From Mannheimia varigena (GTDB lineage: Bacteria > Pseudomonadota > Gammaproteobacteria > Enterobacterales > Pasteurellaceae): DNA of 64,000 nucleotides. This document shows, piece by piece, positions 21,268 through 33,542 of this stretch. Where the stretch lies: positions 1,178,001-1,242,000 of the forward strand of contig NZ_CP016226.1 of NCBI RefSeq assembly GCF_013377235.1, written 5' to 3'. The notes beneath the pieces are model-generated. The model was not told where the DNA came from, did not search any database, and was given only the letters and a program-made list of their open reading frames with translations. How positions within the stretch are numbered: position 1 is the first letter of the stretch; each line of letters starts with the position of its first letter. The position numbers and the translations under genes are program-made.

Positions 21268-22329
21268 TTAGATCTGTTTACGTTTCGCACGGCGTTTTAA
21301 ACGACGAACAAAGCGGGTTACACGCCAAGCATGAGTTACTGAATAGGCATAAAGTAAGAATAAGCCGATAAACATCAGCATCATCACCCATTGGTTCCAG
21401 TAATAGACTTCACCCAACACCCCTATGGTGGCACAAAAACCTGCCCAAAGCACTATCACCAATAAAGCTTGGCGAGAAGTCAAACCTGCTCGCATCATTA
21501 AATGGTGTAGGTGCAAGCGGTCAGGTTTGAACGGGCTTTTACCTTTTTTCAAACGGCGAATAATCACCGCCACCATATCAATCAGCGGAACAGCAATCAG
21601 CCATAAGCCGGTAATCGGGCTAATCGGTGAGCCTTGCCCTTGGGTACTTAACAGCAAAATCCAAATAATGGTAAAGCCGATTAGCATACTGCCCGAGTCA
21701 CCCATAAAGACTTTCCATTTCGCCCCAAACAAGCTGAGATTGAACATAGCATAAGGGAGCAACACCAAAATAATTGCAAAGCACCAGTAACCGAGTGATG
21801 GCTCACCGTTAATAAACATCAACGTGCCAAGTCCGGCGAAGCTCACGCTGGAAAGCCCTGCCAGCAAGCCATCAATGCCATCCACCATATTAAACGCATT
21901 AATTACGCCAATCGTGATGAAAACAGTAAACACCACGCCGAGCCAGCCGAGTTCAATACTAAAAGGGGCGATAATTTGCCCTAAACTACTCAGCGACAAA
22001 CCACTGTAAATCATCGCTCCTGCAAGTCCGGCTTGAATGCCAGCTCGTAACAACGGGCTAATATCAAAACGGTCGTCCAGCACCCCGATAATCAGCAAAA
22101 TCGTGACCGCGGTGAGGTAAAGCTCCGGTAACCGCATATCTTGCCACTGCATAAAATAAAAGGTGATATTGCCGATAAACAGAGCAATCCCCCCAATCAG
22201 TGGAATCAAACCTTGATGGCGTTTGCGGAAATTTGGCTTATCAACCAAACCGACAAATTCCGCTACTGGTCGCATCACAATTAAGGCTAAAAAAGAAACA
22301 ATAAAAACCGTTAGAAAAGTAAGCCACAT
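21268..22329 (-). CDS. wecA: Undecaprenyl-phosphate GlcNAc-1-phosphate transferase
   Basis: Polytopic membrane enzyme that starts ECA (and often O-antigen or lipooligosaccharide) synthesis by moving GlcNAc-1-P to undecaprenyl phosphate. The 353 residues show about ten membrane segments, the cytoplasmic catalytic motifs VGLVDKPNFRKRH, LGVLDDRFD-like GVLDDRFDISPL, NAFNMVDGIDGLL and FMGDSGSML, and the late RPDRLHLHH-type block KPDRLHLHHLMMRAG. First gene of the wecA-wzzE-wecCDE block. Divergent from hemL across 141 bases that contain no obvious strong promoter. Confidence 0.95.
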   Translation of the reverse strand: MWLTFLTVFIVSFLALIVMRPVAEFVGLVDKPNFRKRHQGLIPLIGGIALFIGNITFYFMQWQDMRLPELYLTAVTILLIIGVLDDRFDISPLLRAGIQAGLAGAMIYSGLSLSSLGQIIAPFSIELGWLGVVFTVFITIGVINAFNMVDGIDGLLAGLSSVSFAGLGTLMFINGEPSLGYWCFAIILVLLPYAMFNLSLFGAKWKVFMGDSGSMLIGFTIIWILLLSTQGQGSPISPITGLWLIAVPLIDMVAVIIRRLKKGKSPFKPDRLHLHHLMMRAGLTSRQALLVIVLWAGFCATIGVLGEVYYWNQWVMMLMFIGLFLLYAYSVTHAWRVTRFVRRLKRRAKRKQI

Positions 22330-22470
22330 ACAGGGATTGCCTCAAAAAATGAGTCCAAAAATAGGTATGCAGGATAGCATAAGGCAACAAAATCGTAAAA
22401 TTTTTTAGCGAAAGAGGAGCATTTTCATTACAATAGTAGGGAATTTTTGCAATTAAAATAAGGAATTAAT

Positions 22471-23751
22471 ATGTCTGTTTCAAAACAACTATTTGAACAA
22501 GCTCAAAAAGTGATCCCAGGTGGGGTAAATTCACCTGTTCGAGCCTTTAAGGGTGTGGGCGGTACACCAGTTTTTATTGAAAAGGCGCTGGGGGCTTATA
22601 TCACCGATAGCGATGGCAAACAGTATATAGACTACGTCGGCTCTTGGGGCCCGATGGTGCTGGGGCATAATCACCCTGCAATTATTGATGCGGTGTTAAA
22701 GGCCGTACCGAATGGCTTAAGTTTCGGGGCTCCAACCGCAGCTGAAATCACCCTTGCAGAATTAGTCTGCAAATTAGTGCCGTCTATCGAGATGGTGAGA
22801 ATGGTAAGTAGTGGTACAGAAGCAACTATGTCCGCTATTCGTTTGGCTCGTGGTTACACCAAACGAGATAAAATCATCAAATTCGAGGGTTGCTACCACG
22901 GGCATTCTGATTCGCTATTAGTAAAAGCAGGCTCAGGCGCTTTAACTCTCGGTCAGCCAAGCGGCCCGGGCGTGCCAGCTGATTTTGCCAAGCACACACT
23001 TACTTGTACTTACAATGATTTGGATTCGGTAAAAGCAGCATTTGAACAATATCCAAATGAGATCGCTTGTTTAATTGTTGAGCCCGTTGCCGGTAATATG
23101 AACTGTATTCCGCCACAAGAAGGTTTTTTGCAAGGCTTGCGTGAGCTTTGCACGCAATATGGTTCGGTGTTTATTATTGATGAAGTGATGACTGGCTTCC
23201 GTGTCGCATTGGGTGGAGCCCAATCTTACTATGGTGTGACACCGGATTTAACCACGCTAGGTAAAATTATCGGCGGCGGTATGCCGGTGGGAGCCTTCGG
23301 TGGCAAAAAAGAGATTATGGAGCACATCGCCCCAACCGGCCCAGTTTACCAAGCTGGGACACTTTCGGGCAACCCGATCGCAATGGCAGCCGGTTTGGCA
23401 TGCTTAACCGAACTCTCAAAAGCAGGCAATGAGGAACTGCTCGCAGCGAAAACCAAAACATTAGCTGAAGGATTCAAAGCCCTTGCCGACAAACACAACG
23501 TGCCACTTACAGTGCAATATGTAGGCGGAATGTTCGGTCTATTCTTCACAGAACAGCAAGCCATCAACAACTTCCAAGAGGTGATGAAATGCGATGCAGC
23601 AAAATTCAACCGCTTCTTCCACTTAATGTTGGAACAAGGTGTATATTTAGCTCCATCCGCATTCGAAGCTGGATTTATGTCGCTGGCTCACACCGATGAA
23701 GATATTGCTCGTACGTTAGAGGCGGCAGATAAGGCATTTGCCCAACTTTAG
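22471..23751 (+). CDS. hemL: Glutamate-1-semialdehyde 2,1-aminomutase
   Basis: PLP enzyme that isomerises glutamate-1-semialdehyde to 5-aminolevulinate, the C5 entry to haem synthesis. At 426 residues it has the normal length. Visible are GGVNSPVRAFKGVGG at the N-terminus, SSGTEATMSAIRLARG, the cofactor region IIDEVMTGFRV and the PLP lysine in TTLGKIIGGGMPVGAFGGK. AAGGAATTAAT precedes the ATG. It is single, with a terminator after it, and convergent with the large secreted protein gene. A USS core follows the stop at 23757-23765. Confidence 0.97.
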   Translation: MSVSKQLFEQAQKVIPGGVNSPVRAFKGVGGTPVFIEKALGAYITDSDGKQYIDYVGSWGPMVLGHNHPAIIDAVLKAVPNGLSFGAPTAAEITLAELVCKLVPSIEMVRMVSSGTEATMSAIRLARGYTKRDKIIKFEGCYHGHSDSLLVKAGSGALTLGQPSGPGVPADFAKHTLTCTYNDLDSVKAAFEQYPNEIACLIVEPVAGNMNCIPPQEGFLQGLRELCTQYGSVFIIDEVMTGFRVALGGAQSYYGVTPDLTTLGKIIGGGMPVGAFGGKKEIMEHIAPTGPVYQAGTLSGNPIAMAAGLACLTELSKAGNEELLAAKTKTLAEGFKALADKHNVPLTVQYVGGMFGLFFTEQQAINNFQEVMKCDAAKFNRFFHLMLEQGVYLAPSAFEAGFMSLAHTDEDIARTLEAADKAFAQL

Positions 23752-23756
23752 ACGTA

Positions 23757-23765
23757 CAAGCGGTT
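23757..23765 (+). repeat. USS core after hemL
   Basis: Exact ACAAGCGGT six bases after the hemL stop, followed by the extended consensus TAAATTT...ATTTTGCAAA. Confidence 0.85.
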
Positions 23766-23802
23766 AAATTTCGCAGAAATTTTGCAAATACACCAATAAA
23801 TA

Positions 23803-23840
23803 ATAAAAAACCCGATGTTTCCATCGGGTTTTTCTTTTTT
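23803..23840 (+). terminator. Bidirectional terminator between hemL and the RTX protein gene
   Basis: AAAACCCGATG / CATCGGGTTTT (23807-23817 / 23822-23832) with a TTTC loop, a T-run on the plus side and an A-run on the other. Confidence 0.9.
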
Positions 23841-23858
23841 GCACTAAACTATGTTCGC

Positions 23859-26800
23859 TTAAGCTAAGATAAACTTCTCTGCTTCAAGACTTTGTAAACC
23901 TGATACTACTGCAAAATTCACCGAATTTGCAACGCCGGTTGTATCGCTGTTATAGCTTAACTGACCGCTTGCTTGATCGTAGAACAGGTGGTCGTTCAAG
24001 TTCGATAAATCGTTAGCCAATGAGCCAAAGATATCTTTCGAAAGCTTGATTTTATCGCCTGTGTTAAAGTCGGTAATGATGTCCGCTTTGCCGTTTAGCA
24101 TACTTTCAAACACGAAGATGTCATCTCCTGCACCACCGATTAAGGTATCTACATCTAAGCCACCAATAAGGGTGTCATTACCTTCCAAACCACGTAAGGT
24201 ATTGCCGATATCATTGCCGCGTAAGATATTATTCAGATCATTACCTGTCGCCTCTTTCGCAGTCATTCCAACCAAAGTAAGGTCTTCCACGTTATCGAAT
24301 AATTTATTCGCTTCGCTGAAGTCAATGATACTGTAAACGTGATCCGTACCTTCGCCGACATTTTCAGTGGCTACATCACCTGAGTTATCTACCACATAGG
24401 TATCATCGCCATTGCCGCCAAACATCAGATCAATGCCCTGACCGCCGTTGATGAAATCGTTACCCAAGCCACCTGCAATCGTATCATCGCCAGCCCCACC
24501 AAAGATGTTGTTATCAGCGTTGTTGCCGGTGAGCGTATCTTTGTAAGCCGAGCCGATGAGATTTTCAATCTGCGTACCATAGCCAATGAACGATTGACCA
24601 TCAAAGTTGTAGTTACCAAACTGAGCGTGGTTTGCTGGTGGATTGGTATCACCACCGTAGTAAGTTGAGCCACGGTTATTCAAGTTACCACTTACGGTTT
24701 CGCTTGCGTCTAAACCAAAGTAGGATTTCACATCGTAATTAGTGAAGCCTTCACTGACGAAGAATTTTTTCTTATCACCACGGTAGTTCCACGAGCCTGG
24801 TGTCAAGTTCACGGTCACGCCCTCTTTCTCTGAGGAAGCATCGAAGGTATCGACCCCATTACCGTCCCAGATGTAGATGTCACCGTCAGATTTCAGAGCA
24901 TCGTAAGTTTTAAAGGTATAAACATCATTGCCTTTACGATGTTCGCTGTTCACACCGAAGCGATAGTGCAGGTACGCCATATCGTACATACGCAGATCAC
25001 GCATTCCCATAAATAAACGAGGGCGGTAGTACGATAAGTTCGAGTGCTCTAATGTGGCTTCACCAAGAAGATCACGGCTGTAAGCCGGGAATAATTGATG
25101 GGAGTGCCCCATATTTAAAACGTGCAAGATTTCGTGAATCGCTAACTGGAAGCTGTAGTCGCTGTCACCACCGCCTCCGCCCCAAACGATATTACCACCG
25201 GAGAAGGCATAGGCTGTCCCTGTATTACCACCGTAAATTAAGGTACCTTGACCATTAGCCGCTTCTTGCCAGGTTGCCACCTCTTCAAACACCACGTTAG
25301 ACTTGCTACTGATCTCTTTAAACGCCAGTTTAAATACCGCATCTAAACCTTGTGGAGCTGCTCGTTGTGAGTTATTTAACCCTACAAAACCTTGCGTAGT
25401 GCTTGGTAACTGGCTGATTTCATCTGCCGTTACAAAGTGATATTTCACCACCATTGGGGATTGCGTTGCAGGCGGTTCGTATTTACTTAGGAAGCCCTGT
25501 CTTACACTATTAGCTCCTTCAATTAAGTGAATCGGATAGAAGAAGTTGTAGTTATCGCTGGTATGATCGATATTACGCTTCGCTCTATCTACTAAACTAT
25601 GGCTCGATTTAAAGGCTTCAGAAGCCGTATTTTCAGACGTATACGCCTCAACATCTCTCACCGTGGCATCCGATTTCAAGGTAGCAGTCACGGTTTTTTC
25701 CGTATTGTCTTGCAACAAGGCACGATCTACTTCCACTTTGAAAGTTTTGCCTTCTTCTACTTGCGTAGTGAAAGTTTGGTTGCCGACTTTTACCTCGATC
25801 TCCGCACCCACCGCAATATCGCCTTTCACCGTACCGCTGATTTCTGCTTTCTCCGCAGTGAAATCTTTCACGCTGTAGCTGTTATCCCCGTTTTTCACCA
25901 AAATATCGCCTTCCAATGTGAACTGCTTCGCCGTTGGCACGAGGCGGCTAGCAGAATCCACTCGTTTAGAGCCATCTGCATTGGTAATCAACACATTCAG
26001 CACGGTATCACCGTTGTAGTAGTTTGCCGTGCCCGAACGGTTATTGGTTAACGGAGCATCAAAATCTAACGAAATCGCTTTGCCTGAAATTTGTGGCAGA
26101 TCGCTGTTTGGAATATCCACATAGAAGGTTTTTTCCACGCTATTAAAGCCAACTTGGTAAGTTTTCTCACCAATTTTCACTTTCAGCATACGAATAAAAC
26201 GAGCATTCAAGCCTTGATTATAAGCGTAAGCAACCGCATTGTTTAACGTACCGAACTCCGTTATCTTACCATAAATACGGGTCGTCTCAGACGGAGTGAA
26301 ATCAAAGTTGTTACCAATTTTGGTAATGTTGATCTCTTTGTATAAATCCAATTCATACGGACGGCTCGCTTCGTCTGCCTCAGCAGTGTTACCTGCCTGA
26401 TCTTCTGCGGTATATTTTGCTTTCACGATACGTTCGGACGATTGACGCTTAGCATTTGCCAAACTAGTTTCGCTAACGGTTACATTTACTTCAAACTTGC
26501 CGTCTATCACCTGAGCTTCAACTTCCTTCCAGCCGCCTGTACAGCTTTCGCAAGGGCAGAGAATCGTCACCGGGCCATCGCCCTCTACGTTTTCAACAAT
26601 CCCTTTAATAGTGATCGAACCTCTAGCCTCAACGGAATTAATCACATCATCGTCTGCAATGCTAGTAATAGTCACTACTGGCTTCGCAATTTGAGTATCT
26701 ACTGTGTACTGATGGCCCGTTGTGGCCGAATTTTGGTTTCCTGCGTTATCCTCCGCCTGAATAGTTGCCGTAAGTGGGTGACTGCCTTCGCCTGTGGCTA

Positions 26801-28856
26801 GCTCTTGCCCTCTTACCACTAATGACCACGTTTTATCCGCCTCATTCACCACAGCCTGACGTGATTCGCTACCAATTAATATAGCAATTTTCACTGAACC
26901 AGCTTTCACATCTCTGTCAACGGTGTAGCTGCCTTTCAAGGTGATATCGCCCTGAGATTCCACACGATTTACCACATCATCAATCGCAATATTATCAATT
27001 TTAACCGATAAGGCTAACTCGGTATCCACGCTCACTGCACGATTTGCCGTTGCAGTAATACTGTTATTCGCCGCATCGCTAGTTACTAAGGTAGCATTTA
27101 CCGATTTGTGGTTCACCAACGCAATGGTACTAACAGGAATACTAAACGTCAGTTCTGGCGTTAATTGCCCTTCAACACGCACGCCGCCGACTTGCAACAC
27201 AACTTTGTCGCCTGCTTTCGCTTCAGCAAAAGTGCCGTTTACTGCAGAACCTGTAATAGTAATGGTTTCTGCACGTTTTTCCACCGCATTGATAATATCG
27301 TCTGTGGCGATCTTATCAATCACAAGCGTTGGCGCTGCAATATCGGTATCTACTTTGTAATCGTGGTTTTTCACCGTACTTAAACGATTGCCTGTAGCAT
27401 CAGTGGTTTCAAGAGTTGCAGTGATTTTGCGATTTCCTGCTAATAATTGACCGCTTGCATTGACTTCAAAACTTAAATCAGCTTTCAGCGTAGTTTCAAA
27501 TTTCTCGTTACCAATTTGAACGGTCACTTTATCGCCAACTTTGGCATTTGAATTTGCTACATTTTCGACTGTTCCGCCAACCTTGATTGCCGCCTCGTTG
27601 CTTTCGGCAATGTTGACGATATTGTCGATTGTCACATCTTTCAATGTGATGATTGGGTTCTCTAACACAGTATCAACAGTGTAGGCTTTTTCCTCCAGTG
27701 TACTAAGCGTATTGCCTGCAGCATCAGAAGTTTCTACCGTTATCGTCACTGTGCTATTTGCTGCCAATAACTGACCGCTTGCATTGACCTCAAAACTTAA
27801 ATCAGCTTTCAACGTAGTTTCAAATTTCTCATTACCAATTTGAACGGTCACTTTATCGCCAACTTTGGCATTTGAATTTGCTACATTTTCGACTATTCCG
27901 CCAACCTTGATTGCTGCCTCGTTGCTTTCTGCAATGTTGACGATATTGTCGATTGTCACATCTTTCAATGTGATGATTGGGTTCTCTAACACAGTATCAA
28001 CAGTGTAGACTTTTTCCTCCAGTGTACTAAGCGTATTGCCTGCAGCATCAGAAGTTTCTACCGTTACTGTCACTTTGCTATTTGTTGCTAATAATTGACC
28101 GCTTGCATTGACTTCAAAACTTAAATCAGCTTTCAGCGTAGTTTCAAATTTCTCGTTACCAATTTGAACGGTCACTTTATCGCCAACTTTGGCTTCTGAA
28201 TTGGTAACATTTGCCACCTTTCCATTTACTTTTATCACTTCACCACTTTCTGAGATATTAATGATATTGTCCGCTGTAACATCATTCAAAGTGATAATTG
28301 GATGAGCAATCTCTTTATCTACAGGCTTTGGCTCAGTTGGCGTTGTCGGCTGAACTGGCGTTGTCGGCTGAACTGGCGTTGTCGGTTCTTCAGGTGTAGT
28401 TGGATCGACTGGTTTTTCAGGATCGTTCGGTTTTGACGATTTAGCACCACCACTACCGCCACCTAAAGCAAATAAACCACCAATCAAGGCAGCAGCACCT
28501 AAACCATAAACAACTTTAGAGGATACACCTGATGTAACTTCTGTTGCAAGCACGGCCTCACGGCTTGAAGTCGCCAAACTGGCAGAATGCTCTGCTAAGT
28601 AAGCCCTGTCCTCAATCGGGTAAGTGTCGTAATAATCTTCTAAAATTAATGATGGCTGGGTTTCACCTTCAACATAAATGGCTAAATCATCTTTATTTAC
28701 TTTTTCTACTTTTGGGTTAAGTACTAGCTCACCCTGCTCATTGAAAATTTGGTATTGGGTACTCTCTTCTGCTTGAATGTATTTCGTATTACCACGGCTA
28801 AGCTGCATAGTCTTTTCCGAGCCCTTAGTAACAATTTTAAGAGTATATTTCGACAT
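23859..28856 (-). CDS. Bap-like Ig-repeat RTX protein with metzincin-like protease domain
   Basis: Predicted 1665-residue type I-secreted surface protein or protease. Order of parts: residues 1-115, a Bap-type N-terminal domain without a Sec signal (includes LILEDYYDTYP); 116-137, a glycine-rich hydrophobic stretch; 142-180, a Pro/Thr linker with TTPVQP repeats; 185-508, three Ig-like repeats of 107-108 residues, nearly identical; 509-1075, further diverged Ig-like domains; about 1095-1330, a serralysin-like region with HEILHVLNMGH at 1241-1251; 1440-1585, RTX nonapeptides such as GGAGDDTI; 1586-1665, a C-terminal domain like type I secretion signals, ending SLEAEKFILA. The only cysteines are three in CPCESC (767-772). 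No type I exporter genes are in the window. Function as adhesin, protease or both is inferred. Confidence 0.88.
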   Translation of the reverse strand: MSKYTLKIVTKGSEKTMQLSRGNTKYIQAEESTQYQIFNEQGELVLNPKVEKVNKDDLAIYVEGETQPSLILEDYYDTYPIEDRAYLAEHSASLATSSREAVLATEVTSGVSSKVVYGLGAAALIGGLFALGGGSGGAKSSKPNDPEKPVDPTTPEEPTTPVQPTTPVQPTTPTEPKPVDKEIAHPIITLNDVTADNIINISESGEVIKVNGKVANVTNSEAKVGDKVTVQIGNEKFETTLKADLSFEVNASGQLLATNSKVTVTVETSDAAGNTLSTLEEKVYTVDTVLENPIITLKDVTIDNIVNIAESNEAAIKVGGIVENVANSNAKVGDKVTVQIGNEKFETTLKADLSFEVNASGQLLAANSTVTITVETSDAAGNTLSTLEEKAYTVDTVLENPIITLKDVTIDNIVNIAESNEAAIKVGGTVENVANSNAKVGDKVTVQIGNEKFETTLKADLSFEVNASGQLLAGNRKITATLETTDATGNRLSTVKNHDYKVDTDIAAPTLVIDKIATDDIINAVEKRAETITITGSAVNGTFAEAKAGDKVVLQVGGVRVEGQLTPELTFSIPVSTIALVNHKSVNATLVTSDAANNSITATANRAVSVDTELALSVKIDNIAIDDVVNRVESQGDITLKGSYTVDRDVKAGSVKIAILIGSESRQAVVNEADKTWSLVVRGQELATGEGSHPLTATIQAEDNAGNQNSATTGHQYTVDTQIAKPVVTITSIADDDVINSVEARGSITIKGIVENVEGDGPVTILCPCESCTGGWKEVEAQVIDGKFEVNVTVSETSLANAKRQSSERIVKAKYTAEDQAGNTAEADEASRPYELDLYKEINITKIGNNFDFTPSETTRIYGKITEFGTLNNAVAYAYNQGLNARFIRMLKVKIGEKTYQVGFNSVEKTFYVDIPNSDLPQISGKAISLDFDAPLTNNRSGTANYYNGDTVLNVLITNADGSKRVDSASRLVPTAKQFTLEGDILVKNGDNSYSVKDFTAEKAEISGTVKGDIAVGAEIEVKVGNQTFTTQVEEGKTFKVEVDRALLQDNTEKTVTATLKSDATVRDVEAYTSENTASEAFKSSHSLVDRAKRNIDHTSDNYNFFYPIHLIEGANSVRQGFLSKYEPPATQSPMVVKYHFVTADEISQLPSTTQGFVGLNNSQRAAPQGLDAVFKLAFKEISSKSNVVFEEVATWQEAANGQGTLIYGGNTGTAYAFSGGNIVWGGGGGDSDYSFQLAIHEILHVLNMGHSHQLFPAYSRDLLGEATLEHSNLSYYRPRLFMGMRDLRMYDMAYLHYRFGVNSEHRKGNDVYTFKTYDALKSDGDIYIWDGNGVDTFDASSEKEGVTVNLTPGSWNYRGDKKKFFVSEGFTNYDVKSYFGLDASETVSGNLNNRGSTYYGGDTNPPANHAQFGNYNFDGQSFIGYGTQIENLIGSAYKDTLTGNNADNNIFGGAGDDTIAGGLGNDFINGGQGIDLMFGGNGDDTYVVDNSGDVATENVGEGTDHVYSIIDFSEANKLFDNVEDLTLVGMTAKEATGNDLNNILRGNDIGNTLRGLEGNDTLIGGLDVDTLIGGAGDDIFVFESMLNGKADIITDFNTGDKIKLSKDIFGSLANDLSNLNDHLFYDQASGQLSYNSDTTGVANSVNFAVVSGLQSLEAEKFILA
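27333..28304 (-). repeat. Three tandem 107-108-codon Ig-like repeats
   Basis: Codons 185-292, 293-400 and 401-508 of the RTX protein gene share long identical stretches in protein and DNA (for example VGDKVTVQIGNEKFETTLKA in all three). The third copy diverges in its last third. High DNA identity makes the block prone to copy-number change and to assembly collapse. Confidence 0.9.
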
Positions 28857-29056
28857 TTTTAAATCCTAATATAATAAATTTTGAGCATATTAGCAGATTG
28901 AGAAACTATTTATCTAAGTTTTGAGCAATTTAATTGATTGGTAATTCAGAGGTAGGAGCAGTTAGGCGCTTGATAAGTAAGGAAATTTTCAATTTTAGCG
29001 TTATGTATCTAAAATTCAAAAATTCCTTCTCATTATTTTTCTCTATTATTTAAAAA

Positions 29057-29095
29057 CTAAAAGCCCTCAGAACTTCCATTCTGAGGGCTTTCAAT
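29057..29095 (-). terminator. Terminator after rpoC
   Basis: AAAGCCCTCAGAA / TTCTGAGGGCTTT (29060-29072 / 29079-29091) with a 6-base loop. The minus strand continues TTAGTTTTT. It ends the rpoBC transcript before the RTX protein gene. Confidence 0.88.
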
Positions 29096-29111
29096 TTTTT
29101 AAAGGCTAGAA

Positions 29112-33395
<4,284 letters not shown>

Positions 33396-33461
33396 TTTTT
33401 TGCCCCTAGGGTAGGTTTTTAAGTTCGCCCCGTTACTAAACCAGGCGAGTAAATTTTGTCT

Positions 33462-33507
33462 ACAAGCGGTCGAATTTGTAAAAAATTTTGCAAAATTAAC
33501 CGCTTGT
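33462..33507 (-). repeat. Inverted USS pair between rpoB and rpoC
   Basis: ACAAGCGGT (33462-33470) and ACCGCTTGT (33499-33507) face each other with A/T-rich arms that also pair in part (TTTGTAAAAAATTTTGCAAA). The RNA could form a long imperfect hairpin inside the rpoBC transcript. Confidence 0.8.
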
Positions 33508-33542
33508 TATTTCGTTTATAGGCATACACCTACATAAACGAA

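Noticed and set aside
25599..26051. 150-codon frame opposite the RTX protein gene
   Set aside because: It is antisense to a clearly coding region and has no ribosome site or family resemblance.
27333..28304. Variant USS cores (ACCGCTTGC) in the RTX protein repeats
   Set aside because: They recur because the same peptide SGQLL is repeated and the last core base is wrong; not counted as USS.
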